A DNA stretch of 29,796 bases, from positions 300,580 through 330,375 of the forward strand of contig NMRA01000213.1 of assembly GCA_002633005.1 (NCBI GenBank). Reading direction: 5' to 3'. Made by a program: the position numbers and the translations under genes. This document shows, piece after piece, positions 9,114-20,251 of the stretch. Within the stretch, counting starts at the first letter, position 1. Every line of letters starts with the position of its first letter. Source of the stretch: Phoronis australis. Taxonomy: Eukaryota > Phoronida > Phoronidae. A model generated the notes under the pieces. That model worked only from the letters and a program-made list of their open reading frames with translations. It was not told where the DNA came from and ran no database searches.

Positions 9114-12100
9114 ACGCCGTGTTGAAATGATGTCTGAAGAAATTGGGCTCTATATAAATACATACAAACATAAATGCCTATAAAAATAATAACAACAGTG
9201 CAAGTTTGATGATTTCTAGAATACTAATAAAGTAAATGATGGTTTTAGCACTTTAAAACCTGTTCACTAATTATACGTAATTCCGCACGTCTGGCCGCTT
9301 TGATCAGTCACTATTAGCTCACCATCTGTAGATACAGTGTCTAGCGCACAAGTGTTACTTTGTTGCATGTACATGTATATGGCATTTGCATTCGCTGCAA
9401 GATTACTGGTGTCAGCTGGTGCACCAACTTCAGCAAAAGGATTTGAAATGAAGGTACTTCAATTTCTGATTTCGACATCTTCATAAACTACTCCAGTAAA
9501 GACCAGAAATCCGTTGATTGCGGTTTAATTGCAACGGATACACGCCCTCTCCGAAAAGCAGATTGCAGTTCATCGATGAATGGATTCACGTCCAGCTCAA
9601 TATGAACGGTGGGCAGTCACCGAGCGCTTCGTGTACTATGATACTCCATCTGTGCTCATACCAGAGGAGCACCGAAACACGTCCAATGACCGTCGTATGC
9701 ACCGACATGTTCGGCCGACAGGTCCGGAATTTCATGTTGACAATTTAAGGCTGCTGTCAGCGTTTGCCAGCATTTATGCCAATGTTAATAGAGAAAACAA
9801 AACACAAATTGCGGTCTTCTTTGTCTGGGTGCGTGTACGCCCCATTACACCGTACTTTATGGCATGTAGACGCTGTATTGAAAATGGAAAAGGTGATGTA
9901 CTGCCCATTACACTACTCCATTAGCACTCGTGTTTACAACCACTATGTACTATAGGTAGGGTTTTACAAACGAACAACTCTTGGTTCACGTGTACGGGAA
10001 ATGAATAGAAATCTCTTGAATGATTAATATCATTCATTTACACACTTCACTGGTTTATTTACAGTGTATACTTTTTTACCAAAAATATTATGAAAGTTAA
10101 TACAATAAAAGTATTAAAAAGAAAAAAAAATGTTTTAAAGGCTTAATTTCTTTTTGACAACCTTAAGAATCCAATCGGTTTGCCGAAACAACGCAGTTAC
10201 TGTCATTTATTGTGTGACTCTGTAGGTTGGATACTCTATATTTACGAATTTGACGCTTACGAAGATCACTATTATCATGCACTTGCAGATGGTTTCTTTA
10301 TGACTTTTGAAATCACGCGTCTTTAGAGTTATTAAAAATGGCCTTAACAGTCAAAGAGAATTTGCATAGGCTGTTAGATAGATGAATTTTCCTCCAACAG
10401 TCTGTAGTGGCGTGTTTTATTCCTACCACTGACTTACTAATCCAAGCAATAAACATGTTGCCATTGGGAAATTAACCATTTTATGGCATTGGAGCTATTC
10501 AAGAAACGTGGTTCCCAGTCCCGTTAGCTGCTAATGGGTGCTTCAGATTACATGTAGCCTCGTGTGCCTGGTGGTGTGGATGAAACCGCTCAGTAGATGT
10601 TACGTGAACAGTGGGCAAGGGAATGTCGCATAGTATGGTCTGTAACAAAACTAGCCTGAAGGCGAAAATATTGACACTGGGAAGTCACTGAGCTGCAGTA
10701 GGACAGGCATACATCACCGACTCGGTATGTACATGTACACGAAATGAAACTTATACCCGATGAAATTAGTAGGCTTTCATTGAAAATACAGCTTGCAATG
10801 TCACCTGGGTAAACGTAGCGCGCTTTTTGATGTTCGTTCTCATTATAGTCCACTGACTATTCTTGAAAACAAAACATGGACTGAGGGTTTCATCTCCGAA
10901 CTCACACTGAGAGTCGAAACTTAACCAACCGCCTGATTAAATATAATTTTGTAAGTTTACTCGAAGTGTGTCGTTATACTGGTCAAATTTCGAGTCGATT
11001 TTCACTGTACAGAGAGTAAATCCCTGGCCCCAGTCCGACATACCTTCAATTGTCTTGCTGTTTATTGTCGACTTCTCTCTGCATGCATATATAATGGAAA
11101 GTCACCTTCCGTGTATTTATTTTAATGCCAAAAATTCTGTGTGTTTTCATCGAACTTGGCGTCTTGCAATATTATTGAAACTTCATTTCCTCGAAACAGA
11201 GCTTGTAAAATCGGTCTCGTAACATTACTTGCCGTGACTGGACTTGCGTTACCAACAACAGCATCGAAACTATCAGCCACTTAAGAAAACTCTTCAGAGT
11301 TTAATGGGGTTGCACGAATTCAACTATGGTGCATATGTACGCATTGCCCGTAACTTTAATTATCAGCTCATCATTTGGCAATAATTTAAATTTTTGAACC
11401 ACAAAACCTTTCGGTTAAGAATTCAACACCGACATCTCAACAGTGGCGAAATCTGCCTGTAATAAGACTATGCACGTGTTATACACTTGAGGGTTGTTAT
11501 GGCGGAATAGGTTTTACCGTACACGAGATTTTTATTATCAACAGTTCTTTTGCTTATTTCGGCCGTTGCCAACGGCGTAGTAGGCGATCACTCGTAGGTG
11601 TCTTAAATATGTTACACCATGACAACCGGTTTAGCATCACTGGTGCATGACAGAAATCGTGTAATTTAGAAAAATAATTTACACGACAGTTACATGGTTC
11701 ACATATAGGCCTACCGGAAGTCAGCTTTTAAACTCGAACACACACGGAGCACCTGCTTTACAATAACAACACGTATGTTTGTGAGGATTCAAATCCGCAT
11801 TGCTGGATGTTAATATGTTTTTATTGAACAAGTGACATGGCATGAATGTTGTAGCATGTTTTTCACTCTAAGTTTATATAGATTTTAATTATTTGAAGTG
11901 CGGTGGCATTGTGGAATGTTTGACTTCTGTCCAAGGCATTCCAAAGCAGTTGATGGACATAAGAACGGACAACTTTAAAAGTCTGGAGTCATTTAATTAC
12001 TTCCAGAGTAGCCGTGTTGATCAACTTTTCACTATATTTTGAACAAGGACGCTTTAGCTAGCTGTCATTATTAAGTGTGGGGTTTGGGCTTAACCTGCTG

Positions 12101-12400
12101 TTAATTAATCCCGACTCCACGGGGAACTTGAAACTCTTTAGGAACGCTATTTGTTGAGTCGAAGCATTCAAGCTGCCATATCAGCGATTGTGAGGCAGTG
12201 ACACATCAGTCGGTGAGTTTTCGCCCTGGGATTTCAGCACAATTCTCTGTAAAATGATCGGAATTTAACAACACAGATTGAAAGCATTGTACCACACTTT
12301 TGTTGAAAGTCTGTCATAGGTCATAAGTCACAGGGCGTAAATCTAATGAATCTTAGCTTCCGATTTCACCCGCTTAGGAGACCGGGCTTCAGCTGCCTTA
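9113..12400. other. Long non-coding stretch, no gene recognised
   Basis: The longest frames (9580-9924 +, 9518-9748 + and 10590-10853 -) overlap one another, lack domains and have no splice support. One TAGGCCTA palindrome at 11706. Nothing else was recognised. Confidence 0.45.
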
Positions 12401-12406
12401 AGTTAC

Positions 12407-12455
12407 AATAAGCGCCCCCCCCAAAAGAATTTTTATACGCGCCGGGGCGCTTATT
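12407..12455. repeat. Short palindromic hairpin (AATAAGCGCCCC)
   Basis: AATAAGCGCCCC at 12407-12418 pairs perfectly with GGGGCGCTTATT at 12444-12455 across a 25-base loop. It resembles a small foldback repeat unit. No gene end nearby, so a transcription-related role is not supported. Confidence 0.75.
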
Positions 12456-13130
12456 AGGGCGAATACGGCACTTCAAAATTGGGCATTGCATTGCACTGAA
12501 AATGCTTGGATGGATTAACAGCATATGAGACTGTTAGAATCTATCAGCAGAATTCATCCAGCAAATGTCATACCTGAACTGAGGGTTCCCAAATGTCAAA
12601 AAATTGTGATTGCGAATCCTGAATTTGAGTTTTGACTAGCTTCAGAATATTAAATGAAAGCAATTAAGGCATTTTAATTGCCAAAAAGCATACTCCTCAT
12701 TACTGTTAATTTTGAAATAGATTTTGGTGGTCAGTGTTGAAGTTGTCTGTCTCTAAAAAGCATTTTCAGTTAAGTTACACATTTTCAGCCATTTCTGGCA
12801 CCCCAAAATAACGGTCTGCAGTTTTCAATGGTATTGAATTTCTTTTCATATAATGACACATTTATAATGATTATATTACCAAAAAATAATGTTGTGTTTA
12901 AAACATCTTCATGGCTAAATGACTCTTTGTTAAGTGGAGGGATTTAATAAAATTTTCTCATCTTCAATGGGTTTAAGGTCATTACATTGATAGTTTTATT
13001 GACTTTCAGGATCATGTTGTTGAAGACGATATCATGTTATTTCAAATTTTACTTTGATGTAGACAGTAAAGACCGGTCTAACATAAAATTACACAATTTT
13101 AACAAAAGTTTGCTGTGACTAAAATAATTG
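12456..13130. other. AT-rich non-coding stretch
   Basis: No open frame, repeat or RNA gene recognised. Confidence 0.45.
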
Positions 13131-13134
13131 TAGG

Positions 13135-13330
13135 CGGTCTGATACACCGGCGTTGTACCAGACGTGCGTAGGCCGGAAATATTTTGTGCTTTATTAATAT
13201 GAAGTTAAAACCGATCTGAGGAGCTAGAAACCCGACTCAAGGGTCTAGTAATTTGGCCCAGTGGGATTCGAACCCATGACTTCAAGTAAAGAAGGCGGGC
13301 ACAATGACTCTAGGCCACACTGCCTCCTCC
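13135..13330 (-). repeat. tRNA-derived SINE
   Basis: Read on the minus strand from 13330, GGAGGCAGTGTGGCCTAGAG includes a degenerate Pol III A box, and GGGTTCGAATCCCA (plus strand 13262-13275) is a perfect B box inside a T-stem-like pairing. The 5' and 3' acceptor halves pair poorly, so this is not a functional tRNA. The body downstream (toward ~13135) includes CTCCTCAGATCGGTTTTAAC and another GC-rich block, as in SINEs with a conserved central part. The outer end is approximate. Confidence 0.65.
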
Positions 13331-14100
13331 TTAAAAATTGATCATAACTATGATTTTCCTGCTGAACCTAATGACAATAATTGTTACTGAAGTTACTACA
13401 AAGTTTACTTTTACACACTAGACAGTTTTTAAATACTGAAGGTATACTTTCATTTAATTGAAATCAAATTCCGCGACGCAAATTGGGGGNGGGCGGGGGG
13501 TGGAGTGTAGTGAATTTAGTCATTGAACTGAATGTCGGCGATGGGGAAATATAGCAGAGAGTTAGGAACATCACATGACGCAGTAGTTTTAAATCTCTTT
13601 GTCACAGGAATTTCACTCATTCAAGGCCCAGCTTGCTAATTGATGTGTTCATCTTGCCCCGCGGCAGGCCAGGCGGTCGGGCTTCGCTTATACGAATGTT
13701 TCTGGCTAAGTGGGAATTATTCCTTTTACTTTAATCGCATTAATACTTAAATTATACCATTTGGCACCATGGGCAGTTTTCTTCCTGAAGTTATTTCGCC
13801 ACCAAGTGGTATTCTGTTGACAGTCAGCCGCCCGGCCGTAACCGAAGTTATGAGAGACCACTGCCGGTATCTTAGTTTCCGTCGAAATTTATTTTCGATA
13901 TTTTTCTCAAGTTTAATTGTCAGGATATTCTACCTGTATAGCAATTTTATTCAATTATTTTGATGTTGCATGTTCGTTGTTCTGTTTATACTATTTAACC
14001 AGAGTTAGTTACACTAACCCAGTAAAACACTCTTATAGCCTAATAGTCGGCCTTGTTATTCAATCGTTGGCACAGGACTGTGACTAGTCCGTAATTTTAT
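13331..14100. other. Non-coding stretch, nothing recognised
   Basis: Includes a G-rich run with an ambiguous base at 13490 (~13485-13502), which could form a G-quadruplex. The open frame at 13769-13963 (+) has no domain. Confidence 0.4.
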
Positions 14101-14108
14101 GCAAGTGT

Positions 14109-14260
14109 CATGGGCGGAGCAGCACTGAAAAAAGTAAGGGTGCTATAGCCGTCCTAGCATCCCTGTGGTGCACCGCCGGTATAGATGGCATGGGAGGCGC
14201 AGCACTGAAAAAAAGTGGTGAGCTATAGCCCCCTCAGCCCCCTATGGTGCGCCGCCCATG
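14109..14260. repeat. Two tandem foldback (MITE-like) units with GCTATAGC centres
   Basis: Unit 2 (14189-14260) begins CATGGGAGGCGCA and ends TGCGCCGCCCATG, an inverted repeat with one mismatch, with the palindrome GCTATAGC at 14222. Unit 1 (from 14109) begins CATGGGCGGAGCA, has GCTATAGC at 14142 and ends GTGCACCGCC. The starts are 80 bp apart and both share AGCACTGAAAAAA. They look like two adjacent copies of a very small inverted-repeat element. Confidence 0.75.
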
Positions 14261-14529
14261 TTATACAGCATTTATGATTTAAACCATTTATGCCGATAAA
14301 ACTGCCTGGACGCCATGCCTTCGTCTTTTGTCATGCGAGCGGTCTCGATCTGTCCGCATCGGGCAATCGGCTGCAGGTCCTAGTCCGGCAAAATGATTTC
14401 TGTCAAAATTTATTTTGCCACATTTTGTAAATATGTTCAGTACATATTGCCCCTAGTTTGGTTTTATTAAAGTTGAAGTCCGCTGTCGATTATTTTACCC
14501 CCGTTTCCAGGCTGATAACAGGCACTGGT

Positions 14530-14606
14530 CCAATAGCACAGCCGAATTGTACTTCCAGGTCCGCGGTTAGTTCAAAATGGCGGTGTGTACTTCGGGTCGG
14601 AATCGT
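14530..14606 (+). promoter_or_regulatory. Candidate promoter with CCAAT box and YY1 site over an ATG
   Basis: CCAAT at 14530-14534, an ETS-like ACTTCCAG shortly after, and AAAATGGCGG at 14574-14583, a YY1-type motif containing an ATG (14577). The ATG frame stays open to a donor, AATC|GTGAGTGG, with GT at 14605, giving a possible 28-nt first coding segment ending in phase 1. No downstream exon recognised. Confidence 0.3.
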
Positions 14607-14609
14607 GAG

Positions 14610-15280
14610 TGGCGCGTTTTAAGCTTTCTTCGACTGCGGATTGTGTATTGGTTAAGGGATAGGCACTGTAGTGTATATCCCTGCTAGCTAATCCAGATAT
14701 ATCTGTTATTAATTATGCGTGTTCTGTCCTTAAAAGAAGAGAACAACTCTTAAATGGGTTGACTGCATGTGCAAATGTGCCTGTTTAATTTTCGTTTATT
14801 GTACTTTGGTCCAGAGGCCTTTAATACAAATAAACGCATGATACTTGGGTATACTTGATAGCATGTCACGATAAAGTGCAGACATTTTCAAATTTCGAAT
14901 TGGAAATGATGGTCTAATATTTTGTTCGACTAGTGTCCATTTTGATTCTGCATTGGTGGATTGACATGCATGTGCATGCGTGTTCGTGTGTATGTTTGGA
15001 TATGAGAGAGGCTGTGGTGCTGATAGTCGGTTGCATGGCCGGGCAAGACGAATGTGTAGTCAGCAGTTGACTGGAGTGGTTAGTCAAAGGATCTTGTCTG
15101 ACTTAATGACGCGGAAAGCCGAGCATCTATGGGTCTGCCCCGAGTGTGACGACGCTGGTTCCGCACCCAAGTAATACCCAATTAAGTAAATCCAGTACAA
15201 TCATGCGCAGCCTTGCATATTTCATACGAGCAACAAACTTCACTGAGAATGTTTCCAAGGTTACGTGCCGCTATTTTGAG
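14610..15280. other. Non-coding stretch, nothing recognised
   Basis: The frame at 14980-15174 contains a CPEC-like pair but no recognisable domain. Confidence 0.4.
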
Positions 15281-15281
15281 T

Positions 15282-15390
15282 GTTCACTACTTCGAGGGTT
15301 CACTACTCCAAAGGTTCGTTACCTTCGAATATTCCTTATTTCGGGTTGTCATAATTCCGAAACCAGAATTTCGACTGTTCATTACTCTGG
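15282..15390. repeat. Degenerate minisatellite, ~17-bp unit
   Basis: Variants of GTTCACTACTCCAAAG follow one another: GTTCACTACTTCGAG, GTTCACTACTCCAAAG, GTTCGTTACCTTCGAA, then TATTCCTTATTTCGGG, GTCATAATTCCGAAAC and GTTCATTACTCTGG. The step is about 16-18 bp with many substitutions. The overlapping open frames here are by-products. Confidence 0.65.
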
Positions 15391-16470
15391 TTGTCTGCTA
15401 GTGGGTAGGAACTGACATGGATATTTTTTATTTGTGTCCGTTTAGTTGATAGTGTTTTTGTTATTCAAGTGTCTTGAATGAAGAGTGAGTAATTTACCAC
15501 AAGCACGTGGAGATCCTACTACATAAAACCGTTTTGAACCAATGTTTTTTTGCCATGTCATATGCCATCCGCACCCACTGTTAACAGTACGAGAACAAAA
15601 CTTTGCATCAACATGTGAAAAAGCATGGTTATTTTAACAAATCGTATTAAAGCAATGTCGCACAATTTGCTACATGTACATACACAGTGTGGCACATCAA
15701 TATGTACCAAAACGGACCACTTTCAAATGCCTGAAATGGTTAGGGCAGCAAGTGAAAACAATTTGGTCAATCTTTGATATTTTCAACCTTTTGCATTTAT
15801 GTACTTTGCAAATGAGATTTTATTTTCTGAAGTCTTCATAACATGTGAAGAAGCGTGAAATTACGAACGCGAAATTACGAGCGAAAATAGGAGCGCTTAA
15901 CAGCTTGAGAGTTCACAAACCAATTGGATATAACGATTTCGGTCGTAAAATACGAGCGACACTTTCACCGATACGTCCCGCGATACTTTCTGACCCACAT
16001 TACACCCGAGTTTGAGCAGCGTTCTTTTGAGCAACCGTTACGGCATACTTATTTCTGGTAATACAAACTTCGTCTTATCTCAGCTACGTAGAGCTGAGAG
16101 CCCCCTAATTAAACTGCGCCAAGGGACTTACCGAGAACTCTACTATGTGTCGACGTTTCAAAATATCAAAGGTCAACCGTTCTAGAAATTCGAACCACCT
16201 CCCGCGCAATGATGTTTACGTACCCGAATTACGGTAGTTTTTTAAATTGACTGCTTCATCACATAAGTACATATTTTTTTTCACAAATGGAAAGGCTCCG
16301 CATGTATGTGATATCAAAGTGGCGATAATTGCATGTAAAGACGCAGTATCATGTTTCACACTTTCAGAAATAAAGACATGGTCCCAGCTCTCCTATGTCA
16401 CACCTCTGTGGCTTTTTTTGGGGGGGGGGACGGCCAACCTTGCATTAAACCCACCTTCAGATGTTCAGAA
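15391..16470. other. Non-coding stretch, nothing firm recognised
   Basis: Around 15855-15960, short repeats of TTACGA(A/G)CG occur. The frame at 16247-16480 has no domain. A G-run lies at ~16421. Confidence 0.4.
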
Positions 16471-16474
16471 GTCA

Positions 16475-16510
16475 ATTTAAAAAAAGTTCCCAAGTATACA
16501 CTTGCACGTT
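16475..16510 (+). repeat. Stray copy of the element B terminal motif
   Basis: AAAAAAAGTTCCCAAGTATA with CTTGCACG resembles AAAAAAGTTCCCGCGTTTAA with CTTGCACA inside the left TIR of element B at 16911. The bases around it (GGGGGG, then ACGGCCAACC) also loosely resemble the TIR start. It may be the decayed end of another copy. Confidence 0.45.
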
Positions 16511-16853
16511 TAGTTGGAGAAAATTTGGCCTTAACTAATATTTTAGCCACCAGGTGTCAGTGCAAAATGATCAGAACAGCCAATCAAATGCCAGGAAAAT
16601 ATGGTGTCCGTATCTTTCCCATTTCCAAGTTGTCTGCTTCATGAAAGCATTCCTCAGGCTCAGAGGACAGCCAACTGATGTTATCCTGTTGGCTTAGCTA
16701 ACTTGTTTACAGCTGCTGTCTACATTGAAAACAGTTAAGGGTCAAGGCTCATAAACCAGCAGGCAGTAGATTGTGGATTGAGGAAAGCCAAGTCAAGTAG
16801 GCCATGAACCGTAGGCCACAGGAGGCCTAGAAAACCACTTTTGTGACCACTTT

Positions 16854-16951
16854 AGGGGGCAATTTAATTCAGGTGTTTTTGATGTCACAAAGCATTGTAC
16901 TTTATGAATCAAAAAAGTTCCCGCGTTTAAACTTGCACATTTTTGTGAAAT
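16854..16951 (+). repeat. Left TIR of element B
   Basis: Begins AGGGGGCAATTTAATT and carries AAAAAAGTTCCC followed by TTAAACTTGCACATTTTT. The same blocks occur in the same order, with substitutions and indels, on the minus strand at 19790-19692. Confidence 0.65.
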
Positions 16952-16959
16952 CTAATGTT

Positions 16960-17540
16960 AAAATTGTGCCAATTCAGCAAATTTTACACGGAATTAAAAA
17001 ACTAGAAAAGAAGAAAATTAGGTGTCCATAATGCATGATACTGCAGATAATAATCCTAAAGGCTGTATTTAGTCATAATAAACACATATTTTGTTATATT
17101 TTTCCATTAAAATGTAAAATTATGGAAGAAATATGAATTTATGGGTGCCAACTGTTGGCGAAATATAGAACTATCATTCACAGTGTTTTATGTTGCTTTT
17201 ACTGTATGTAAAACTACAACTGTCAAACTGACTATGTCTCACCTTTATTTTATCACACATATACTAATCTGTCATACAAAAACAATCATTGTTACAAGTC
17301 CAAAGCATACAATTTGTCAAAAAATGGAGACAAAAAGAATAGAATAACAACAAATGCAATCGGATGAAGTCCAAAGGCCGAGAAATTAACAAAATAAAAA
17401 CCCATTACTAGAGACTTAAGTATGAAAAAATAGAAAAATGTTTTACAAATCACCAGGGTAACTGGGCCAGTTACTAGCCCGATTTCTGTCTAATCAGAAG
17501 ATGTCTTTCCAAGTTCCTCCGGCTGGAATGCAAGTCCATC
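16960..17540. other. Interior of element B without recognised coding
   Basis: AT-rich stretch between the left TIR and the end of the broken gene. No conserved motif seen. Confidence 0.4.
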
Positions 17541-17546
17541 ACACCG

Positions 17547-19558
17547 TTACTCATCATCTGACTCAATTTCATCACTCACTTTGACATTCTCACAGTTTTG
17601 GCAGTTGCACATTTCAGCGTATTTTAGTCCAACATTCCAGCATTTACACAAGAACAAATGTTTTTAACAGCAATTCCCTCTGATTCCGTTTTGGACTAAG
17701 GAATTGTAGAATAGGGTAAATTCTCTGTAATTTTGATATCAGATTTCCAATTCGAACACATCCATTACAACCTCTTTTGGACAAAGTTTTCTCGAGGAGT
17801 GACTTTAACAGAGTCAAATGCAATATTTCCCCCATGCGATATTATTCGTTGCTCCTTAACTTCAAAGCAAAACTCTAGAAATTCATCTGTGAAAATTTCA
17901 CTGCTTTCAATATCTTCAGACTTCTGTTTTGTCAGTGGTCTTGTGAAGCTTTTGTAGCAAGAACGACGGTATTTGTCTTCAAGTGCTACCAGATCATTTC
18001 CCTGTAATCTGAGCAAGAGGTCCATGTCATTTCCTGTCTTAGCAACATCCAAAACCAACCCACCTACAATCAGGCAAATTAAACATGAAAACCGTGGTCA
18101 GAGTTGGTTGTGAAAGCAATTTCAGATATACACACGAGTCTTGGTAATTTTGCAAGTATTCTAAATTGTACTTTCCCTCAAATAAATTTTGTTATTTCAA
18201 ATAACACATAAAAGTGGAACTTTTGAAGATAGAATTCCAACAACACTATTAATGTGTAAGCAAACCATCAACAAACTATGTTGAATAAGTAGAAACTCAA
18301 TATAAATGGCTGTTCTCAAAATGTTTGCGATATATTTCGATACTCTTCGACCATATATGTGAAATTGCACCTACATCTGAAATTCAGACACTATTTGCCT
18401 TTTAGCAAAACAGTGAGTAAGAGTAGCTTGAAAATGTAAAGGTGGTGCTCCACATATAGGTGCATTCTGTAGTCAATATTTACACTGATGGGCAATCACT
18501 TGTGCCCAGGATGTAATTCCCAAACTCAGACTCAAAGCCAAACCACCCACACTGCACAATTCAATTTACTCGAATTGTGACATGCAATTGGTCAGTTTTC
18601 GGGCTGAGTTTTGAGTATGGACATTTCCTCTCCCCCCACCCCTGGACATTACAAAAAGTACAATTTTGATAGATATCTCACACCATGCCCAGAGTTATGT
18701 TTACTGGGAAAAGAACATTGTACTCATAAGAAAATTTTCATCTTGTTATTGGGTTATGTGTCTTACCTACATTTGAATGCCATCACACGGGCCTGTTATT
18801 CAATGAATTACCTGGATGCTCTATTAAAACACAAGCAGGCCAGACACCGAGTCCATGGAACAAAGTCTTTATACCAGTTGCGCATATGAGGCCTTTCCAC
18901 TCGGTTCCTACCTGAGCCAACTAGCACCCAAGTCAACTAGTACCCGTGCTAAAAACATAACTAATAAATTAAAAAAAATTCATTTTCATCCACAAAATAA
19001 CGGGTAATCTTGAGTGGTTTTGCATAAATATGGCATGATTGTTTTTGCTCACTGCTTTGCCATATTAAATAATTTTGAAATACTTTGGAAATTTGACTTG
19101 GGTACGAGTAGAGTGGTTTGAAGTGACCTGTTTCCCATTGAGGCACTGACTACACTGTCACTGACTCAGTGACTTGCGTCAATTTATCATACTCCCATAA
19201 CAAATTAACACTCACCATCATCCTTGTCGTAATCAGGGGTTTCTGTTCGTGGCATACTTTATAGTTTCGCAATCTTTCCTCTTTGCTCTTTCAATCTTTG
19301 TAACGTCAGTAAGCTTATATAACATGATTTGTGATACTGCCTGGAGCCCAGCCATTCCTTGAAGTTTCTTGATGCAAATGCCAACTGGTGACACACATTG
19401 TGCTCATCGCTATCTCCATCTCCAAGGGAAAGTCATTCTTTCTCATAATCAATGCTTTTTGCCCATGTCAGTTTCTTGAAACTCAACAGATCTGTTGAAC
19501 TTACTGCTTGAAAGTGTATGCAGCAGACGTTGACAGCATCTCCTAAGGGAGCCGCCAT
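17547..19558 (-). pseudogene. Element B gene: Cys-rich transposase-family protein, internally deleted
   Basis: Minus strand. Exon 1 (19558-19216) starts MAAPLGDAVNVCCIHF and later has RQYHKSCY; it contains a TGA after codon 41, and just after SCY the matching residues (LTDVTKIERAKRK) lie in another frame. Donor G|GTGAGT at 19215; acceptor TGTAG|GTGGG before 18063; the phases match (1/1). Exon 2 (18063 to ~17650) reads NDLVALEDKYRRSCYKSFT, then DEFLEFCFEVKEQRI, and is frameshifted near 17760 before SPKRNQRELLL. A last segment (~17640-17547) reads FLCKCWNVGLKYAEMCNC, then CENVKVSDEIESDDE and a TAA, like a Cys-rich C-terminal tail. The transposase core and nuclease-like part are absent. An inverted CCAAT box at ~19602 and AACATGGCGGC over the ATG form a plausible promoter. 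Not functional. Confidence 0.65.
18070..19210 (-). other. Probable intron of the element B gene
   Basis: Lies between donor GTGAGT (19215) and acceptor TTGTAG (18064). Small open frames here have no family motif. A further exon could be hidden, since relatives carry a CxxC segment between the two parts and none was found here. Confidence 0.4.
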
Positions 19559-19691
19559 GTTAGATTAGGTCTGCAGTTACTTAATTTCTGAGCTTGTGAT
19601 TGGCTTAAATTGTGACCTTGTGTTAATCTTTTGTTGGATTTAGCGCCATCTCTTGTTCAATAATGTAACGTTTGGACTCGGAAAAATTGTT

Positions 19692-19790
19692 TTTCTACAA
19701 AAAATGTGCAATTTAAAACATGGGAACTTTTCAGGTATTAATTGTTTGATGGTATATCTAGCCATACAGAAAAAAATCAAGTTGCCCCCT
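19692..19790 (-). repeat. Right TIR of element B
   Basis: On the minus strand it begins AGGGGGCAACTTGATTTTTT and carries AAAAGTTCCC, then TTTTAAATTGCACATTTTTT. It pairs block by block with the left TIR at 16854. Confidence 0.65.
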
Positions 19791-19990
19791 GAGATATTCA
19801 CAGGATGAAACGACTGGAGCTACGGCCCATAGCCTAAAGTGGCAAGTGTTCTCATACTGACATACATACAATTCTTGACATGTTCCTGAATCATTTTGTG
19901 CTCTCGCAAACAGCAGTTTTGGGCCAGCTAGGTCACTGCTGAAACCATGAATTATTGAATGAGTGTGCGACTTTAGAAGAGACTGGCAAG

Positions 19991-20226
19991 ATGTCTGCTC
20001 CTTGTTGCATTCATGTCTCAGATTCTGCTAAAAATTCTGAGCCCTTGGAATTTTCAGATATTACGTGGTCTAAGGCGAACAAATGGATCAACATTGAGTG
20101 CAGAAAAGTATTATTGCTAAGAAGTTTTTAAGTTTTTGTGAAAAAACAGAGCTATTCTATCACAATCAGTATTACAGACACTTAATGGATATATCAAAAA
20201 TCGAAACAGCCCTTAAAAGAAAAAGA
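19991..20226 (+). pseudogene. Relic C, 5' part: N-terminal module of the same family
   Basis: The ATG at 19991 opens MSAPCCIHVSDSAKN and continues through DITWSKANKW, matching CCIHF...LTWAKS of element B. The frame hits TAA at 20129. In another frame, from about 20107, the sequence continues as SFCEKTELFYHNQYYRHL and DISKIETALKRKR, which matches YHKSCY...LTDVTKIERAKRK of element B; the zinc-ligand Cys of YHxxCY is Tyr. Two stops follow at ~20232. At 20252 element A begins, and the matching next segment appears only after its other end (27400 onward). So this is one broken gene split by insertion. Its other ends are not recognised. Confidence 0.65.
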
Positions 20227-20248
20227 CCAAGCTGATAAAGGAAATAAA

Positions 20249-20251
20249 CGG
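20249..20251. other. Possible 3-bp target-site duplication (left), CGG
   Basis: CGG directly precedes the first base of element A and reappears at 27367-27369 just after its last base. A three-base match can be chance, but it falls where the TIR symmetry ends, and Academ elements make 3-4-bp duplications. Confidence 0.45.

Larger units (their letters stand above)
16854..19790. mobile_element. Element B: internally deleted Academ-like transposon
   Basis: About 2.9 kb bounded by diverged TIRs that start AGGGGGCAAYTT (left at 16854; right end at 19790). It contains a broken minus-strand gene with a Cys-rich N-terminal exon next to its right TIR and a Cys-rich C-terminal end toward the left TIR, with the transposase-like middle missing. 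This is what an internally deleted, non-autonomous copy looks like. No convincing target-site duplication was found at the ends, so the exact boundaries may be off by a few bases. Confidence 0.6.

Noticed and set aside
9518-9955. Three overlapping plus-strand frames, one of 114 codons
   Set aside because: They overlap in different frames and none resembles a known domain.
13254-13330. Functional tRNA gene
   Set aside because: B box is perfect but acceptor halves do not pair and the A box is degenerate; better read as a SINE head.
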